64,000 bases of DNA. Origin: Microlunatus speluncae (GTDB lineage Bacteria; Actinomycetota; Actinomycetes; Propionibacteriales; Propionibacteriaceae). Made by a program: the position numbers and the translations under genes. Each line of letters begins with the position of its first letter. Position 1 is the first letter of the stretch. The notes beneath the pieces are model-generated. The model was given only the letters and a program-made list of their open reading frames with translations, was not told the DNA's origin and ran no database searches. Of the stretch, positions 37,666 to 45,735 are shown in pieces. The stretch is taken from assembly GCF_009299835.1 (NCBI RefSeq), contig NZ_VKCZ01000014.1, positions 1-64,000 on the forward strand, given 5' to 3'.

Positions 37666-39002
37666 GATGCCTCGATCTGATCAGTGACCTCTTTGGTGGA
37701 CTTGGTGCCGCGGACCCAGTCGACCATGCCGGTCCAGAAGGTGCCGGAGCCGACCGCCTTGGGCATCAGGTCCGACCCGTCGAAGCGGAAGACGTCGGCG
37801 TCGGCGGCCATCTTGGCGATCTTGCGGGTGGTTTCGTCCGGATACTTGCTCTGGTCGAAGGTCTTGTGCGGCGACAGGTAACCACCGTCGGCCGCCCACT
37901 GCTGCCCGAACTGGTCGGAGGTGAGGAACTTCATCAACTCGATCGCATCCGGGTCGTTGCCGTTGAAGAGCCCGGCCAGGTCGCCGCCGCCGAGCACAGG
38001 GCTGCCGGAGTATTCGCCGTCATAGCGGGGGAACTTCATCACGTCGACCTTGTTGTCCAGGTCGGCCTGCACCTCCTTGGGATAGAAGGAGTAGGCGAAG
38101 TTGGCCTGGCGGTGCAGCATGCACTTCGGCGGCGTCTGGAACGCCGGATTCATCGCGTCGCCGAACGGGGTGTTGATCACGCCGTCGGCCCCGCCGAACA
38201 CGTTGCCCTCGGTCTTGATGATCTTGCCGAAGGCGTCGAAGGCCTGCTGCACCCGCTCGTCGTTGAACGGGATCCGATGGCTTGTCCAGTCGTCGTACAC
38301 ATCCGGACCCCACATCCGGAGCATGTATTCCTCGATCCAGTCGGTGCCGACCCAGCCGGTGGACTGATCGGCGTTGAAGCCGATGCACCACGGCGCGATG
38401 CCGGAGTCGCGGATCTTGTCGCCGACCTGCTCCAGTTGCTGGATCGAGTCGACATCGGTCGGGTAGCCGGCCTCCTCGTAGGACTTCGGCATCCACACCA
38501 CGCTCTTCACGGCCATCCGCACCGGCGCCCCGTACACCCGTCCGTTGAGCCGGGACGACTCGAGGAAGCCGGGGACCAGGGTGCGGTCGATCGCGTCGTA
38601 GTCGAGGAACGTGTCGATCGGAGCGACCTGCTTCAGCGCCGCCATCTCCAACAGACCGCCCGGCTGCGGGAAGAGCGCGATGTCGGGCATGTCCCCGCCC
38701 TGCACCCTGGTCTTGATGATCGTCGCGAAGTCGGAGGAGCCGGTGTACGACACGGCAATCCCGGTGCGCTGCTCGAACGCCTGCAACTCCTTCTGCAGGC
38801 CCTCCTGCTCGGCGCCGCTGAACGAACCGAAGATCTCAACCTGCTTGTCACCGTCGGCGGACCCACCGGAGGCCACCGCTTCGCCGCCACCGCCGCCGTC
38901 TCGGCTGCTCGCATTCGGATCCCGCAGACAACCGGCGAGGCCGAGCACCAACACCAGGCATCCGGCGATCACGGCCAGTAACCGCTTCGTTTGCGATCTC
39001 AT
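37653..39002 (-). CDS. Sugar ABC transporter substrate-binding lipoprotein
   Basis: 449 residues. A lipoprotein signal MRSQTKRLLAVIAGCLVLVL ends in the lipobox LAGC. A glycine/serine-rich linker then leads to a family-1 extracellular binding protein (VEIFGSFSGAEQEGLQKELQ; MPDIALFPQPGGLLEMAALK; GWVGTDWIEEYMLRMWGPDV). It delivers a carbohydrate to the two permeases encoded after it. It is most like AglE-type alpha-glucoside binders, by eye. ATG 39002 has GGGAAGCGAG upstream. The 167-bp gap before it separates it from lhr, whose 3' end is next. Confidence 0.92.
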   Translation of the reverse strand: MRSQTKRLLAVIAGCLVLVLGLAGCLRDPNASSRDGGGGGEAVASGGSADGDKQVEIFGSFSGAEQEGLQKELQAFEQRTGIAVSYTGSSDFATIIKTRVQGGDMPDIALFPQPGGLLEMAALKQVAPIDTFLDYDAIDRTLVPGFLESSRLNGRVYGAPVRMAVKSVVWMPKSYEEAGYPTDVDSIQQLEQVGDKIRDSGIAPWCIGFNADQSTGWVGTDWIEEYMLRMWGPDVYDDWTSHRIPFNDERVQQAFDAFGKIIKTEGNVFGGADGVINTPFGDAMNPAFQTPPKCMLHRQANFAYSFYPKEVQADLDNKVDVMKFPRYDGEYSGSPVLGGGDLAGLFNGNDPDAIELMKFLTSDQFGQQWAADGGYLSPHKTFDQSKYPDETTRKIAKMAADADVFRFDGSDLMPKAVGSGTFWTGMVDWVRGTKSTKEVTDQIEASWPK

Positions 39003-39169
39003 CTATCACGCTCGCTTCCCCACGGGGCGCAGTCGCCCGCCGGATCGACCAGTCTTCTATCTCTACTCCCTCCGGCGGCAACTGTCCACCGCACGCGCCA
39101 ACCGGTGATGGTTCAACTCCCCGAGTCAAGATCGTTATTCGAGCGTGCCGGAGGATCCGGTTTCCATGA

Positions 39170-42100
39170 TCAAGAAGCAGAGCCGGCGGCCGGGCGGATC
39201 CTCAACCCCTGGGGCGTCATCACGAATCCCGCGTCCTGAAGCGCTTTCCGGACCGGTTCGGATCCGAAAACATGATCACCATCGGCTCGTTGTACGGTGA
39301 GCTTGCCGAGCTGACCGTGCCGCACCGCCGCGGCCAATGCCCGCGCCGCGGGGGCCAGCACCTCCGGTCGATCGACGAAGCTGAGCAGCGTCCGGCCGCC
39401 GCGTTCGACGTAGAAGATCAACTGTCCGCCGACCAGCACCACCAGGGCACCGGCCTTGCGACCCGGCCGGTGACCGGCCCGCTCCGGCCAGCCGAGGGCC
39501 GCGCCGTACGGATTCGCCGGGTCGCACGCCGACAGCACCAGCGCCGCCGGCTCGGTCGGTTCGGCCGACGCCGCGCGCAACCGGTCCACCGCGCCGGGCA
39601 GGGCGAACTGGGCCGCCCCCAACCCCTCGATGAAGTAGCCGCGCCGGCACTGACCCGATTCCTCCAGCGTGGCCAGGGCGCGATAGGCGGCGCCGAAGCC
39701 ACCCTCGGTGCCCTCGGCGGTGACCGAACCGCGGGTCACCACGCCGTAGCGGTCCAGCCAGCCGAACACCTGGTCGGTGAACCTGGCCGACGCGCCGCGG
39801 GTCCGACCCGGATCCGGCGCCTGGTCCGCGGCCGCGGACTCGCCTCGCTCGATCAGCGACCAGCGGCCGGCGGTGGTGGGTGAGGCGTTGATCCGGGCCA
39901 CCACCCGGGCCCGGAGTTGGGCTCGCAACTGACCCCGATGGGTCCGGCTCCGCGGCGCCGGCCGGCTCCGGTGTGCCCCGCCGGTGACCCGGGCCCGGAC
40001 CGGCGCGAACGTGTCCCCGGTGATCAGGCCGGACCAGATCAGCTCCCACAGGGCGCTTTCATAGCCGGACGCCTCGTCGTCGTCACCGAGTCGCCGGGTC
40101 AGCTCGGTCAGGAAGGACGCGCCACCGGGCTGGAACGTGGAGAGCAACGCGACCGCCCGGTGGTCCTCGGGCTGCTGCTTGGCCGGCGGCGGCTCCATCC
40201 CCGGCAGCAGGAACCGGACCCAACCGTCCGAGTCGCCGAGCTGGCCGTCGCCGACCCAGCTGACCTCGCCGGCGGTGATCAACTGATCGAGCTGGGACGG
40301 CTGATAGTCGGCCACCCGGGCCGGCAGGATGATCGATTCGACCGCGCTCGCCGGCACCGGGTAGCCGGCCAGGGACTCCAGCGCGGTGAGCACGGCGTCG
40401 CTGCCGCGGGCCGGCGTGCCGACTCCGTGCCAGTCGATCAAGAAACGGGCGTAGGCGCCCTGCTCGACCGGCTCGACCTCGCGGCGCAGCAGGGCCAGGG
40501 TGCGCCGCTTGATCAACGCCAGCACCCGGTGGTGGCAGTACTGCCGCAGCTGCGACCGGTCCTCCTCCAGCTGGATGAACTGTCCGGCCACCACCGAGCC
40601 GTCGTCGATCAATCGGCGGCAGGCGTCCTCGACGGTGCCGAGCTCGAGCCCGTACCGGTCGGCGATGGTCTCGGCGACGAACGGGCCGTGTTGCCGGGCC
40701 CAGCGCAGCACCAGGTCGTCGATCGGCCGCGGCACCGGCTCGGTGAACGAGGCGGCGACTCCCGGCGGGACCGGGATTCCCAGCCCGTCCCGCAGCCGGG
40801 GCACATCCTCGACCACCGCGACCTGGTCGGTGCCGGCGATCCGCACCTCGACCAGCCGCCGCGCGGTGATCAACTCCTTGACCGCGCTCTCATGATCGAA
40901 CTCGGGACGTTCGGGATCGGGCCGGGTGCGCAGCGCCAGCTCGTCCAACCGGTACGGGCCGGCCGTGCGGATCAGGTCGTACACCTGCTCGACGGTGCCG
41001 GCCTGCCGCTCCTCGCTCAGCGCCTGAAGGTCGGCCTCACAGGCGGCGATCACTCCCGGATCGAGCAGCTGCTTCAGCCCGTCCTTGCCGAGCAACTCGG
41101 CCAGCAGGGTCGCGTCCAAGGACAACGCGGCGGCCTTCTTCTCGGCCAGCGGCACGTCACCCTCGTAGACGAAGGCGCCGACATAGCCGAACAGCAGCGA
41201 CCGGGCGAACGGCGACGGCTCGCTCGTCTCCACCTCGACCACCCGCAACTCGCGGCCCGCGATCGACTGCTGCACCTTGATCAACTCCGGCAGCTCGAAC
41301 ACGTCGGTCAGGCACTCCCGCATCGTCTCCAGCACGATCGGGAAATCCGGATACTTCGCTGCCACGCCGAGCAACTGGGCCGATCGCATCCGCTGCTGCC
41401 ACAGCGGTGACCGGGCCCGCGGATCGCGCCGGGGGAGCAGCAGCGCCCGCGCCGCGCACTCGCGGAACCGCGAGGCGAACAGGGCTGAGCCGCCGACCTC
41501 GTCGGTGACGATCTGCTCCAACGCCTCGGGATCGATGATGATCAACTCCGGCCCGGGCGGGTCGGATTCGGTGTCCGGGATCCGCAGGATGATCCCGTCG
41601 TTGGTGGCCGTGGCTTGCACCTCGGTGCCGTACCGCTCCCGGGCGGCGTGCTCGATCGCCAACGCCCACGGCGTGTGCACGCCCAGCCCCAGCGGGGAAT
41701 GCAGGCAGACCCGCCAGTCGCCGAGCTCGTCCCGGAACCGCTCGAAGATCACGGTCCGGTCGGTCGGCAACGCCCCGGTCGCCTGCTGCTGCTCGCCGAG
41801 ATAGCCGATCAGGTTGCGGGCCGCATAGTCGTCCAGCCCGGCGCCCTGCAGCCGGCCGGTCGCCTGCTCGGGGTCGAGGCCGGCCAGCTCGCGGACGAAG
41901 CCGCCGAATGCGACCCCGAGCTCGGCCGGCCGGGCCGGCGCGTCGCCCTTCCAGAACGGCAGCCGCCCCGGCTGGCCGGGAGCGGGGGTGACCAGCACCT
42001 GGTCGTGGGTGATCTGTTCCACCCGCCAGCTGGTGGTGCCGAGGGTGAACACGTCACCCACCCGGGTCTCGTACACCATCTCTTCGTCGAGCTCACCGAC

Positions 42101-44002
42101 GCGGCGCCCCGGCGTCGACGATTCGCCGGCCAGGAAGACACCGAACAGGCCGCGGTCCGGGATGGTGCCGCCGGACGTGACGGCCAGCCGTTGGGCGCCG
42201 GGCCGGGCGCTGAGCTGTCCCGTGTCCCGCTGCCAGACCAGCCGCGGCCGCAGCTCGGCGAAATCCTCCGACGGATAGCGCCCGCTGAGCATGTCGAGGA
42301 CGGCGTCGAACGCGCTCCGCGGCAGGTCGGCGAAGTTGGCCGCCCGCCGCATCAGTTGGTAGACGTCGTCGGCCGCAACGTCGCCACCGGCGGCGATCGC
42401 CACGATCTGCTGGGCCAGCACGTCCAGCGGATTGCGCAGCTCGGCGACGGCCTCGATCGCGCCGGCCCGCATCCGTTCCACCACCACCGTCGACTCGATC
42501 AGGTCGCCCCGGTGGTTGGGGAAGAACACCCCGCGCGACACCGCGCCGACCTGGTGCCCGGCCCGGCCGACCCGCTGCAGCCCGCTGGCCACCGACGGCG
42601 GCGACTCGACCTGGACCACCAGGTCGACGGTGCCCATGTCGATGCCCAGCTCGAGCGAGGAGGTGGCGACCACACAGGGCAGCCGGCCCGACTTGAGGTC
42701 GTCCTCGATCTGGGCTCGCTGCTCCTTGCTGACCGAACCATGGTGGGCCCGGGCGACGATCGGCGCGGCCGACCCGTCCCGGCCCGCGGAGGAGCCGGAC
42801 TGGGCCATGATCTCGGCCGGAGGTTCGTGGGGCTCGGCGGCCTCGCCGAGCCGCTCGGCGTGCAGCTCGTTGAGATGGGCGGTCAGTCGTTCGGCCAGCC
42901 GGCGGGAGTTGGCGAAGACCAGCGTGGTGCGGTGCCGGCCGATCAGGTCGAGGATCTTGCTCTCCACATGCGGCCAGATCGAGGGCGGTCGGCGGTTCTC
43001 CTCCGGCTCCAGGTCCTCGACCGGGTCCGGCTGGCGCGGCGCGGCGGCCGCCTGGAGGTCGCTCATGTCCTCGATCGGGACCACGAGCTCGAGCTGCCAC
43101 GACTTCTGCGCCGGGGGAGCGACGATCGTCACCGGGTCGGTGCCGCCGAGATAGCGGGCGACCCGCTCCGGTGGGCGAACCGTCGCGGACAGCCCGATCC
43201 GCTGCAGCCGGGCTGCCGGTCGGGCTTGCCCTTCGACAGGCTCAGGGGACGTCGGTGGGGTGGGCTCAGGGGACGTGGATGGGGTGGGCTCAGGGGACGT
43301 GGATGGGGTGGGCTCAGGGGACGTGGATGGGGTGGGCTCGGGGGACGTGGATGGGGTGGGCTCAGGGGACGTGGATGGGGTGGGCTCGGGGGGCGAACTG
43401 ATCAGTTCCTGCAGCCGCTCCAACGACACCGCCAGGTGGGCGCCGCGTTTGGTCCCGGCCAGCGAGTGCACCTCGTCGATGATCACCGTACGCACCGAGG
43501 CCAGCGTGTCCCGGGCGGCGGAGGTCAACATCAGGAACAGCGATTCGGGCGTGGTGATCATGATGTCCGGCGGGCGGGTGGCCAGCTTCCGCCGGTCCGC
43601 GGCGCTGGTGTCGCCGGACCGGATGCCGACCGTCACCCCCGGCATCGGCTCGCCCAGCCGGCCCGCGGCCCGGCCGATCCCGGCCAGCGGTGCCCGCAGG
43701 TTGCGTTCGACGTCGACGGCCAGCGCCTTCAGCGGTGATACGTACAACACCCGGCAGCGTTCCTTGGCTGGCGGCTCGGGCTCCCGGATCAGGCCGTCCA
43801 GCGCCCACAGGAACGCGGCCAGCGTCTTGCCCGACCCGGTCGGCGCGATCACCAACGCGTTTTCCCCGGACGAGATCGCCGACCAGGCTCCCGCCTGCGC
43901 CGCCGTCGGCTCGGCGAAGACGTCGCGGAACCAGGCCGCGGTCGCCGGAGCGAACGCGGCCAGCGGATCTACGCGCCGGGAAGCCACGGAACCATCCTGC
44001 AC
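39170..44002 (-). CDS. lhr: ATP-dependent helicase Lhr with an internal minisatellite-encoded insert
   Basis: 1610 residues, the long actinobacterial Lhr of superfamily 2, a 3'-5' helicase for DNA and DNA:RNA linked to repair. Walker A is APTGSGKT (residues 53-60), the DEVH box is at about residue 175, and the core motifs TTPESLFLML, LVFANSRRLAERL and VQVESPPSVASGLQRVGRAG follow. Winged-helix and C-terminal Lhr domains fill the rest. At residues about 203-256, between the DEVH motif and LSATVRPPERVA, lies a repeat of SPEPTPST units ending SPEPVEGQ. It is encoded by a dispersed repeat core and a 24-bp tandem array. The start MQDGSVASRR may alternatively be the GTG at codon 6. Confidence 0.95.
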   Translation of the reverse strand: MQDGSVASRRVDPLAAFAPATAAWFRDVFAEPTAAQAGAWSAISSGENALVIAPTGSGKTLAAFLWALDGLIREPEPPAKERCRVLYVSPLKALAVDVERNLRAPLAGIGRAAGRLGEPMPGVTVGIRSGDTSAADRRKLATRPPDIMITTPESLFLMLTSAARDTLASVRTVIIDEVHSLAGTKRGAHLAVSLERLQELISSPPEPTPSTSPEPTPSTSPEPTPSTSPEPTPSTSPEPTPSTSPEPTPPTSPEPVEGQARPAARLQRIGLSATVRPPERVARYLGGTDPVTIVAPPAQKSWQLELVVPIEDMSDLQAAAAPRQPDPVEDLEPEENRRPPSIWPHVESKILDLIGRHRTTLVFANSRRLAERLTAHLNELHAERLGEAAEPHEPPAEIMAQSGSSAGRDGSAAPIVARAHHGSVSKEQRAQIEDDLKSGRLPCVVATSSLELGIDMGTVDLVVQVESPPSVASGLQRVGRAGHQVGAVSRGVFFPNHRGDLIESTVVVERMRAGAIEAVAELRNPLDVLAQQIVAIAAGGDVAADDVYQLMRRAANFADLPRSAFDAVLDMLSGRYPSEDFAELRPRLVWQRDTGQLSARPGAQRLAVTSGGTIPDRGLFGVFLAGESSTPGRRVGELDEEMVYETRVGDVFTLGTTSWRVEQITHDQVLVTPAPGQPGRLPFWKGDAPARPAELGVAFGGFVRELAGLDPEQATGRLQGAGLDDYAARNLIGYLGEQQQATGALPTDRTVIFERFRDELGDWRVCLHSPLGLGVHTPWALAIEHAARERYGTEVQATATNDGIILRIPDTESDPPGPELIIIDPEALEQIVTDEVGGSALFASRFRECAARALLLPRRDPRARSPLWQQRMRSAQLLGVAAKYPDFPIVLETMRECLTDVFELPELIKVQQSIAGRELRVVEVETSEPSPFARSLLFGYVGAFVYEGDVPLAEKKAAALSLDATLLAELLGKDGLKQLLDPGVIAACEADLQALSEERQAGTVEQVYDLIRTAGPYRLDELALRTRPDPERPEFDHESAVKELITARRLVEVRIAGTDQVAVVEDVPRLRDGLGIPVPPGVAASFTEPVPRPIDDLVLRWARQHGPFVAETIADRYGLELGTVEDACRRLIDDGSVVAGQFIQLEEDRSQLRQYCHHRVLALIKRRTLALLRREVEPVEQGAYARFLIDWHGVGTPARGSDAVLTALESLAGYPVPASAVESIILPARVADYQPSQLDQLITAGEVSWVGDGQLGDSDGWVRFLLPGMEPPPAKQQPEDHRAVALLSTFQPGGASFLTELTRRLGDDDEASGYESALWELIWSGLITGDTFAPVRARVTGGAHRSRPAPRSRTHRGQLRAQLRARVVARINASPTTAGRWSLIERGESAAADQAPDPGRTRGASARFTDQVFGWLDRYGVVTRGSVTAEGTEGGFGAAYRALATLEESGQCRRGYFIEGLGAAQFALPGAVDRLRAASAEPTEPAALVLSACDPANPYGAALGWPERAGHRPGRKAGALVVLVGGQLIFYVERGGRTLLSFVDRPEVLAPAARALAAAVRHGQLGKLTVQRADGDHVFGSEPVRKALQDAGFVMTPQGLRIRPAAGSAS
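43231..43393 (-). repeat. REP core plus 24-bp minisatellite inside lhr
   Basis: A REP core (CTTCGACAGGCTCAGGGGAC, 43231-43250) is followed by a tandem array of TGGGCTCAGGGGACGTGGAT plus GGGG. Full units lie at 43261-43284, 43285-43308, 43309-43332, 43333-43356 and 43357-43380, with a degenerate first unit at 43237-43260 and a partial one from 43381. The 24-bp period keeps the lhr frame and encodes eight residues (SPEPTPST). Units differ only by single bases, so the expansion is recent. Confidence 0.9.
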
Positions 44003-44042
44003 CCGGCCACTGACAGCCTCGAGCCCGCTGAACCCGCGCGGA

Positions 44043-44876
44043 CTAGAACGGCGAGGTGATCATCTCGCCGATCAGTTGATACTCCATGCCGTCCTTGCCC
44101 GCATAGAGGGCCCCCTGGGGGACCTGGACCGGCTCCTGCTCGCCGATCTGGATCCGGAGTCCGGACGAGGCCGGTGACCCGGGCGTCGGCGGGCGCAGGT
44201 CGGTCCGCAGCAGCAGCCGGACCACGTCCAGCTTGTCCGTCTGGAGCGGTTCTTCCTCCGGTTCCTGGTCACCGTCCTGGACGACGAGGGTCCCGTCCGG
44301 CCGGAGTTCGTACCGCTTGCCCCAGGGTCTCCCCTGAGACAGCTGCTCGACGACGATCCGCGGCAGGTCGGGTTGCCCGTTCGGCAGCGGACCGGCAAAG
44401 CGCCGGAACCGGATCTCCTCGAGCAGGCTCTCCAACTCTTCCAGGGCGGGGCGGTCGGAGATGATGCACGGGAAGACTCCGGTCAGCCGGCCCATCCGAA
44501 AGGTCGTCCGGCGGCCGACCTCTCCCAACTGCTGGCAGACCTGGGACTCGGTCCGGTCCAGCTCCCGGGTGAGATCCTCGCGGAACTCGACCGACTCGAG
44601 CAGCGTGCGCAGCCGGTCAAGCGTCGCGGCCCGGATCATTCCCGCCGTCCCGCCGGTCACGTCCAGGTGCAGCGCGGCCCCGTCACCGAAGCCGCGGATC
44701 TCATAGTGGAACAGGTCACCGAGGTAGCTGGTCAGGACGAAGTCACCGAACGGGTCGGCCGGCGCCGACGCTGCGGGGCTCTGCCGCAAGGCCGGGGGCA
44801 GCAGGGCGCAACCGGACGCCAGCCCGGCGGCCAGGCCGGTCACAGTGAGCCGGGCCAAGGCTCGTCGGGTCAACAC
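44043..44876 (-). CDS. Lipoprotein of unknown function
   Basis: 277 residues from GTG 44876, chosen because CGGAGGTG stands seven bases upstream. A lipoprotein signal (LTRRALARLTVTGLAAGLAS, then GC) is followed by a mature domain: DFVLTSYLGDLFHYEIRGFG, DVTGGTAGMIRAATLDRLRT, DRTESQVCQQLGEVGRRTTF, WGKRYELRPDGTLVVQDGD. I do not recognise the family. Two cysteines (CQQL, FPCI) may form a disulfide outside the cell. It lies directly upstream of lhr, 40 bp away, on the same strand, but they need not share a function. Confidence 0.75.
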   Translation of the reverse strand: MLTRRALARLTVTGLAAGLASGCALLPPALRQSPAASAPADPFGDFVLTSYLGDLFHYEIRGFGDGAALHLDVTGGTAGMIRAATLDRLRTLLESVEFREDLTRELDRTESQVCQQLGEVGRRTTFRMGRLTGVFPCIISDRPALEELESLLEEIRFRRFAGPLPNGQPDLPRIVVEQLSQGRPWGKRYELRPDGTLVVQDGDQEPEEEPLQTDKLDVVRLLLRTDLRPPTPGSPASSGLRIQIGEQEPVQVPQGALYAGKDGMEYQLIGEMITSPF

Positions 44877-44991
44877 GTGCGGCACCTCCGGGGGACGTTG
44901 TTGGTGCCCGCAGCCTGCCGCTGCCGACTGACACCTCACTGACAGTGCCGGTCCGTCGCCTGGCCATCGGCCCGCCGGACCGGGATGCTCC

Positions 44992-45396
44992 TCAGGGTCG
45001 CCAGAGGCGCAACGGGATATGTCGTGCCGCGTGGGCGAAATCCTGGTCCGCCGTGAGCAGGCTCGTTTCTTGCCGAATGGCGAGTTGGGCGATCAACGCG
45101 TCGACGGTGCCCAGTTGCACACCGGCGTGGCGACAGGTGTTGCGGAGCTCGGCCGCGGCGATGTGATCCGCCAGCTCGGGCTGGATCAGGGAAAGGCCCG
45201 CGAACCGCTCGACGATGGTGGCACGGGTCTTGCCCGGCAGGATGCCTTGGAGCAGTTCCTGCACGATGATGCCGGTCGTCAGGACGAGGTCCGATCCGGC
45301 GAGCAGGCTGCGGAGCGCCTCCACCTCGGCGACCTGGGCCGGGGCATCGCGACGCAGAGCCAGTGACCAGACGCTCGTGTCGACGAGGACGGTCAC
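44992..45396 (-). CDS. vapC: VapC-type PIN-domain toxin ribonuclease
   Basis: 134 residues of the PIN fold. Acidic active-site residues are visible: Asp6 in VLVDTSVW, Glu47 in GIIVQELLQGI, Asp99 in GTVDALIAQLA and the aspartates of LLTADQDFAHAA. VapC toxins cut specific RNAs, usually tRNAs or rRNA, and are held inactive by VapB. Its start overlaps the vapB end by four bases. The order antitoxin-toxin is standard for type II systems. Confidence 0.92.
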   Translation of the reverse strand: MTVLVDTSVWSLALRRDAPAQVAEVEALRSLLAGSDLVLTTGIIVQELLQGILPGKTRATIVERFAGLSLIQPELADHIAAAELRNTCRHAGVQLGTVDALIAQLAIRQETSLLTADQDFAHAARHIPLRLWRP

Positions 45397-45593
45397 GTCC
45401 GGGAGCGTTCCTCTTTGTAGTCGTAGGTCGGATCCCAGTCCAGCGTGCCGAAGGCGCCGATCAGTCGCCGCTGCTCTCGACGCGCGATGAATTCCTGAAG
45501 CGCCAGGGTGACCGCGGCCTTCTTGGTCCGTTCTCCGCTGACTTCGAAGGCCCGGTCCAGCAACTCCGGATCGATCGCGAGGTTCGTAGCCAT
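45393..45593 (-). CDS. vapB: VapB-type antitoxin
   Basis: 66 residues from ATG 45593 (MATNLAIDPELLDRAFEVSG). The N-terminal ribbon-helix-helix-like part is followed by ERTKKAAVTLALQEFIARRE and a C-terminal tail (GTLDWDPTYDYKEERSRT) that would wrap the toxin. This is the VapB/DUF2191 pattern. The Shine-Dalgarno AAGGAGG sits within an inverted repeat (45591-45612), suggesting autoregulation. The frame is open further upstream, but that part lacks family similarity. Confidence 0.9.
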   Translation of the reverse strand: MATNLAIDPELLDRAFEVSGERTKKAAVTLALQEFIARREQRRLIGAFGTLDWDPTYDYKEERSRT

Positions 45594-45622
45594 GTGTGCC
45601 TCCTTACACATGAGTTTACACA
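45591..45622 (-). promoter_or_regulatory. vapBC operator-like inverted and direct repeats
   Basis: CATGTGT (45591-45597) and ACACATG (45606-45612) form a 7-bp inverted repeat that spans the vapB start codon and its Shine-Dalgarno sequence. The motif TTACACA occurs at 45604-45610 and again at 45616-45622, 12 bp apart. Binding of VapBC here would block both transcription and translation start; type II systems usually autoregulate this way. Confidence 0.5.
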
Positions 45623-45735
45623 GATCCTGGTGGTGGGAAACGGACACTGAGTTTCAATCGCGGGTAACTCGATGACGCGGCGGATTGAACCGCTTAAGCT
45701 ACCCCGGAACCCCCGGCACCCCAGGAGGACGAGAG

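Noticed and set aside
43237-43393. 24-bp tandem array considered as a CRISPR or origin iteron
   Set aside because: No spacers, and the array is in frame inside lhr; no replication gene nearby.
41615-43738. 707-codon plus-strand open frame opposite lhr, with GRGWGGLRGRGW repeats
   Set aside because: The repeats are the antisense of the lhr minisatellite; the lhr frame carries the helicase motifs.
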